DNA of 64,000 nucleotides from Dermacentor variabilis (Eukaryota > Arthropoda > Arachnida > Ixodida > Ixodidae): NCBI RefSeq assembly GCF_050947875.1, contig NC_134569.1, forward strand, positions 19,381,631 through 19,445,630, written 5' to 3'. Every line of letters begins with the position of its first letter. Position 1 is the stretch's first letter. The notes below the pieces were generated by a model. It was given only the letters and a program-made list of their open reading frames with translations. It did no database searches and had not been told where the DNA came from. Made by a program: the position numbers and the translations under genes. Below, piece after piece: positions 59,241 through 64,000 of this stretch.

Positions 59241-62230
59241 TGACTTCATGTCACAAATGCAGTGTCCTGTTTCAGCTGCACAGAATTTTACAAAACGGTG
59301 AATTTTGTGTGGATATCTCCCGGTATTCTATCAGGTTATGTGTTTTTGTGACCACAAGGAACTTGGTATCGCGCAAAATATGGCAGATAATCAATATGGA
59401 TATCTTAAATAACTGTTTAATTAATAATTACAGACTAAACACTGCAACTTGAAAATTGAGGACCCAAAGTCATATTATTAACTCAACAAAACTTCTCTAA
59501 ACTAAATCGTCTTGGGTGCTAGAGCCTGCAGTACTTTGGCACTGTGGGCGGCCCAGTATGGTAGTACCAAAAGAAATATGAAATAGTGCACCAGTGACGT
59601 CTATCTCTCTATCCTCTCCATTGCAAGCATAGACCAACAGTAGCGCAAGCTTTTGCTGGCACGGGCTTCATGGTGGCCTTGTCATTTTTTGCATGTGATG
59701 CCAGGAATCGATGTGGAGCATGCTCTATTCTGTTTCCAATGTTGTGGCAGTACCGCAGCTCGGATGATAATGTTTGCCAATAGCAGCAAATAAAGAAAGG
59801 CTTATGGATCAGAATGAAGAGAACTCGTGATTGTCATAGCGTTGACACCCGCGCAGCAAGGAAGCAGGTGGTGTTTTCCGACAGGGTGGGGAGATCAGCG
59901 CCACTGACAGGCTACTTAATTTTCGTTTAGGTTCAGGGCTGGCGACAGCCAAAATACTGCACGCCATAGTACCTATGACGATTTTTGTGACGTTGTTGTT
60001 GGGCAACATATGACTGTCGGGCTTCAATCTTGCAAATGCAATATTGCCTCTAAAATCGCTAATTAAAACTTTATCTGTATTGGCTGCCAAGCCTTACAGT
60101 CTGACAGCAGATGTGTAAATGCACCTATCACAAGTCATCGGTGCAGCACCCTGTATTATTTGGTGCAGAAAATAAAACAACCTGTATACCTGCTACATTA
60201 GCGATCTGGGAACAAAAGCGAAGGGTGGGGTATGTGGGGGGGTCCAAGGCGGCTGTGCTGGTGCTGAAACATCATCCCTCCCTCCCCCAATTCCCGGAAA
60301 TTTTCTATATCCTCGCCTTCCTGACTACGCTCCGGAAAGGGGGGGGGGACAGAAAAGAACTAAGAAATAAGTCTGCTAAGGCGTCTAACCAAGAGCGGTC
60401 AGGAGTGAGCGTGCACTGGCAAGCGTGCTTGTGGTCTGGCCTTAGGTTTTGCGGGGTTCAAGGCTAGTTGAAATTAGCGAGACCCAATGGCTACGACATG
60501 GATAAGCAGGGTGGCCAAAGTTTAAATGCTATGCAGGAGGCCGCGGTCAAGCGTGAGCAGATGATAGTCGGCTTGAAAGCAGATTTTTGCTTAATTCAGC
60601 CTGTTTATTAAACTGCATCAATAAATATACACAGTAATAGTAGGAAGAAGCGCACTGATCCAAACACCTTCCTTGATCGATGTCAGCTGTTGGCCAATAG
60701 CAACTGTGTATGGGAATCTGCTATGTTGCTAAATAACATGTCCATAAAAAGGTGAGGAGCAGGCTTCTGTTGAAAACAGAGCGTCTGATAGAAAGGTGAC
60801 TTCGCATTCCACTTGCGAGCTTCACAAGCTGCACATGACTGCAAAACTTCACAGCAGCATATGCTATCCATGGGCTGTCTTTTCACCAAGCCTGAGGGGT
60901 GGTTCACGACTGCTTTAATACAGGTTTAATGAAAACAAAGAATTTCAACCATGAAGATGACTCTGTTCATTGAAGTATCATGACTAAATTCCATTTATTC
61001 TGCAGCTGAAAGCAGTAAGCCAGGTGCTCAAGTTTGGTGCATTGCATTCTATTTTGCAGGTTTTAAAGAATCATGCACATCTTGTGATGCTGATTGACTG
61101 CTTGGTTCATCAATACTGAAAGGAAAAATTATGCCACATGGGAAAAATATAACACACAGTTTATGTGGAGGTGTCCTAATATGGCAAGAAAATTTAAAAA
61201 TAGTTTCAACTGCGTAAGTTGACACTACACTGGCAATAACATAAATAGTGGAATGCCTTTACTATTGTTATTTTTTTACACATAAGGTTAGAGATGATGC
61301 CAATAATGTTCATGAACACAAGAGGCTCTTCAAAATTGTATATTTCCGGATGTGCCCATAATGCGGCAGTAAAGTAAAAGAGGTAATTATCAGAATATTG
61401 AGCCTTTCAGAAAGAACTTGTAGCAATGGATAGTGCACCATTGTACAAACATGCTTCCAACAGTCCAAATTATACATTATTTAAGTTGGTGATGCAAACA
61501 GAAGAAATACTCCATACATGGGCTCCCAATTTACTTTTCAGAGCTAGTGCTATACGGTTTACTCAAGTGATCACAGGACAATAACTGGAACAGTATGTAC
61601 TGCATTTAGCAGCATACAGACTTTTTTTAAAGTTTAAGAAATTTAGAAAATTGGCAACAAACTTGGGAACTCAGCCTTTCACACATTCACTTCTACATAT
61701 TACACTTCTACAAAAGTATGACAAAAATATGAACAAGAAGTTGGGGCACTCATACAATTCATACTCGCTACCAATGTTTAGTTTTGCAGCTAAATGAACT
61801 TGATATAATTTGCACAAGTAAATTTGGAGCCAAGGCATTTTGCATAGAATCTCCAAACAAACTAACAAAATATATAACTAGGAGAGAGTATATGTGGCAT
61901 GGGTACTAGCATCATTACCTTTTCCATCCGTGCCCCTTTTTACTTTTGATGCAGTTTAATTTGTTGTAAACACCAGCATTTCCAACAGTGGCCCACAGAC
62001 TCCCAGGGTTCCTTCAAGGTTGACCACTTTGAGGCCACATCTCTGGCAATTTTTGTTCATCATACGAGACAAATTCAGAAGTGCATTTGTGATAACTTAT
62101 TCAGGCAAATATGTACTTTCCATTACCACAAGGCTTACCCTAACCGAGATATGTAGTCTTTAAGTGATGTGCACTTTGCTTTGGGTGCTCCGCCAACTGC
62201 TCTGTGCAGATGAGCAGTGCTTGGCTTGTG
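59241..62230. other. FARP-like intron, no exon recognised
   Basis: I find no supportable exon on either strand. ORFs are short and lack domains. The stretch includes G-rich runs (about 60230-60240, 60340-60350). The phase match of the two FARP exons means none is required here. Confidence 0.6.
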
Positions 62231-62233
62231 CAA

Positions 62234-62362
62234 CTTTGGTCGCTTATTGCAAACAGTGGTCGCTTACTGCAAACTTCTGTCACTTGTTGCAACGCACCGG
62301 TAGCTTGTTGCAACGCACCGGTAGCTTGTTGCAATGCACCGGTCACTTGCTGCAATGTACAA
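62234..62362. repeat. minisatellite with 21 bp units (about six copies)
   Basis: Units such as GCTTGTTGCAACGCACCGGTA recur every 21 bases, with the first two copies (TTATTGCAAACAGTGGTCGC type) more diverged and the middle two identical. The reading frame across it is open on both strands because 21 is a multiple of three; this is not evidence for coding. Confidence 0.85.
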
Positions 62363-63004
62363 GCTGGCTGCACCATTAAATTTACATGACCACCACATTC
62401 AAATGCAATGTAAGACGTAGGACTATTACAGATTGGCGACGTATCAAGGGGAACATAATACATGGAACCCAACAGGATTTAGGTTGGGACCGTGAAAATG
62501 CGACGTAGCAACCAGGAAAATGCAGCAGCAAGAAAAATATCAATGGGGTTCCACAGTGTTAGAAATTTTTCTGTTAAAAATAAACAAATTTTTTCTTGAT
62601 TTTGTGTACGTTATGATGACATGAATTTTGGGTGCTACGAATATATTACATGACCCCGTGAAATTCGTATCACCAAGAGTTTACTGAATTTATTGTGTTC
62701 ACACAGAACGACAAAAGAAGGGTGCAGACAAAAGGTCATGGGCATCGTAGCTTTCTCACTATCCAGTGGACAGCTGAACTGTCTCTTTGTCATAGAAGGA
62801 ATACAAGGTAAAGAAATAGAGAATGAGAGCAGGAAAGTTAATAAAAGAGACGTTGTAAAGAAAATATGTTGCATATTACTGAGAAATAAGAGAGCTTTAA
62901 AACAACTGGTCTACACCATAACAGTTACAATCAAGATATTTAGAGGACTTGTCTTAAATCTCTTTAGAAGTGAAAACTGTCGACATCAGGCACATGGAAC
63001 TCAC
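62363..63004. other. FARP-like intron next to PH-domain exon
   Basis: No exon is recognised. The block at about 62440-62560 (ATCAAGGGGAACATAATACA, later AGGAAAATGCAGC) resembles the right part of the 2471-3255 element, so a degraded repeat is likely. Confidence 0.45.
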
Positions 63005-63150
63005 CTCTGATATGCGTACTCGCTCTCAGCACGGAAGAAGTAGACATGGCTGCGGTACTGCAGCTTGAAGACGTGCTGCTTGCCCATCTGGTCACCAGGC
63101 TGTGCTACTGTGTAGCCCAGCAGTGGAAGGCTTGCCAGGGGCACAGATTC
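63005..63150 (-). CDS. FARP/Cdep-like exon: core of C-terminal PH domain
   Basis: This 146 nt exon on the - strand lies between an acceptor (CTTGTGGCAG|) and the donor CAGAG|GTGAGT. It encodes ESVPLASLPLLGYTVAQPGD and then VFKLQYRSHVYFFRAESEYAYQR, ending in phase 2. FARP1/2 and Drosophila Cdep have PLASLPLLGYS and VFKLxFKSHVYxFRAESEYTFERW in their second PH domain. The pattern of beta-strands 4-7 of the PH fold is clear. PH domains of this family take part in autoinhibition of the DH exchange module. The upstream exons (FERM, DH, PH1 and start of PH2) are beyond the right edge of the window. GC content is higher than in the flanks. Confidence 0.93.
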
Positions 63151-64000
63151 CTGCCACAAGTGTAGAGTTTCATCCTTAATAACTTCTGACATGAGCTTCG
63201 TAGCTAAAGTAAAATGCTGGAATTGCACTCAGTCACCACGTGCGTCACCATGTGCCTGTTAAAGCTGGACAAGTGTCTACATGTACAGTGAAACATGATT
63301 TAGTGGCGCTAAATTTATATGAGATGAAGCAAGATACACACAGGACAAATGCCAAACTTCCATCTACTTTCATGCCACTTGCTGCCATGGTGTCAAACTA
63401 GTGGTCTTGTTACAAAATAATAGTAGGAGCCATGTGCAAAAAGTTCTATAACATACTTGTACCTTCTAAGTATATGTCTTTATACATGGAAAGTGCAACA
63501 TCTCGCACCTTTAGTAAGTTTGCAAAACAGAAAGCACTATTTCTGCAGCTCTTCCCTGATTCTTGTGCCAACTTGTTTTTTTTTTTTTTTTCTAGCTCAG
63601 CCACAACAGCAACGGAGCTTCTTGTACACAAGGATGTCAAGACAGCAAGAAGATACTGGGGAAAAAGAAAAAAGACCATCAAAAGCTGCTTGAGTGTGCC
63701 TAAGTTACAGTAGGGGACTGGCTACTACACAGACCCTGCTGTTTTTTTTTGTGTGTGTGCATGTGTTTATTCAGTAAAGATTTTATGCCAAACAGAAGCT
63801 CATTTTTCGTAGCTACTTTCTCTAATTTCAGTATATGTGAACAGTTCATAAGTTCCTTTCTCTGTCATAGCCTGAACAGACAAACATACCACACTGGTTA
63901 TGGCCAGGACTGCCCTTCTAATACACAAACCTGGCCATTTCTTCTTCTCTTGTTGGCTCGGCAGATACTTCATGCTACACAGAAACTGGTTCTCCATTGT
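63151..64000. other. FARP-like intron at window end
   Basis: I find no further exon on the - strand; the WVVFTNFCLFF-type motif that should precede the PH exon is absent. Poly-T (63577-63590) and GT tracts are present. Confidence 0.6.

Noticed and set aside
62140..62472. Repeat-containing ORFs (LLQRTGSLLQ and ALQQATG types)
   Set aside because: They result from a 21 bp minisatellite that is open on both strands because its unit is a multiple of three.
1..64000. CRISPR array, bacterial operon or phage
   Set aside because: No regularly spaced repeat-spacer structure, no Shine-Dalgarno-led ORFs, and clear spliced animal genes throughout.

Overview
The window is eukaryotic: coding sequence is scarce and split into short exons with GT-AG junctions, introns are long, and the remainder is rich in microsatellites and degraded transposons. 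Two copies of a tRNA-derived SINE that I associate with ticks (Ruka-like), RTE, CR1/Jockey-like and RNase H-bearing LINE pieces, a Ty3/gypsy relic and TA-flanked inverted-repeat elements point to a hard tick (Ixodidae) or close chelicerate. This is inference from pattern recognition; no search was run.

Positions 1-41.5 kb hold the 3' part of a muscleblind (mbl/MBNL) gene on the + strand. Seven coding exons (6110-6292, 7999-8244, 13189-13254, 23627-23762, 26235-26329, 30813-30897, 38196-38314) join in one open frame with phase-compatible splice sites. They encode the linker before the second zinc-finger pair, that pair (fingers 3 and 4) with an alanine tail, a KKRPR segment, a KRPALDK segment, an Ala/Val-rich segment, and then an extra C-terminal CCCH pair that the vertebrate MBNL proteins I know do not have. 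The exon(s) for fingers 1 and 2 and the start codon lie upstream of the window. A possible 3' UTR runs to an AATAAA at 41453. The introns carry TA-flanked elements, a 0.7 kb and a 1.08 kb long-inverted-repeat element, a 370 bp TGCG/TTCG tetranucleotide array, a 55 nt alternating purine-pyrimidine tract and several hairpins.

Positions 41.5-56 kb have no recognisable host gene. They hold a decayed Ty3/gypsy retrotransposon, an RTE 3' fragment, a CR1/Jockey-like 3' fragment, two SINEs, a pogo/Tigger-like element and a 5'-truncated RTE insertion bounded by a perfect 12 bp target-site duplication.

Positions 56-64 kb hold, on the - strand, the last two coding exons of a FARP/Cdep-type gene (FERM, RhoGEF and PH domain protein): 63005-63150 encodes the core of the C-terminal PH domain and 56870-56912 encodes its final helix and the stop. 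A degraded LINE with an RNase H domain sits in the intron between them, and a 120 bp near-perfect palindrome lies in the predicted 3' UTR. mbl and the FARP-like gene therefore converge. They are functionally unrelated as far as known (an RNA splicing regulator and a Rho-GTPase exchange factor). The most notable biology is the muscleblind C-terminal finger pair and the preserved exon and nuclear-localisation geometry.
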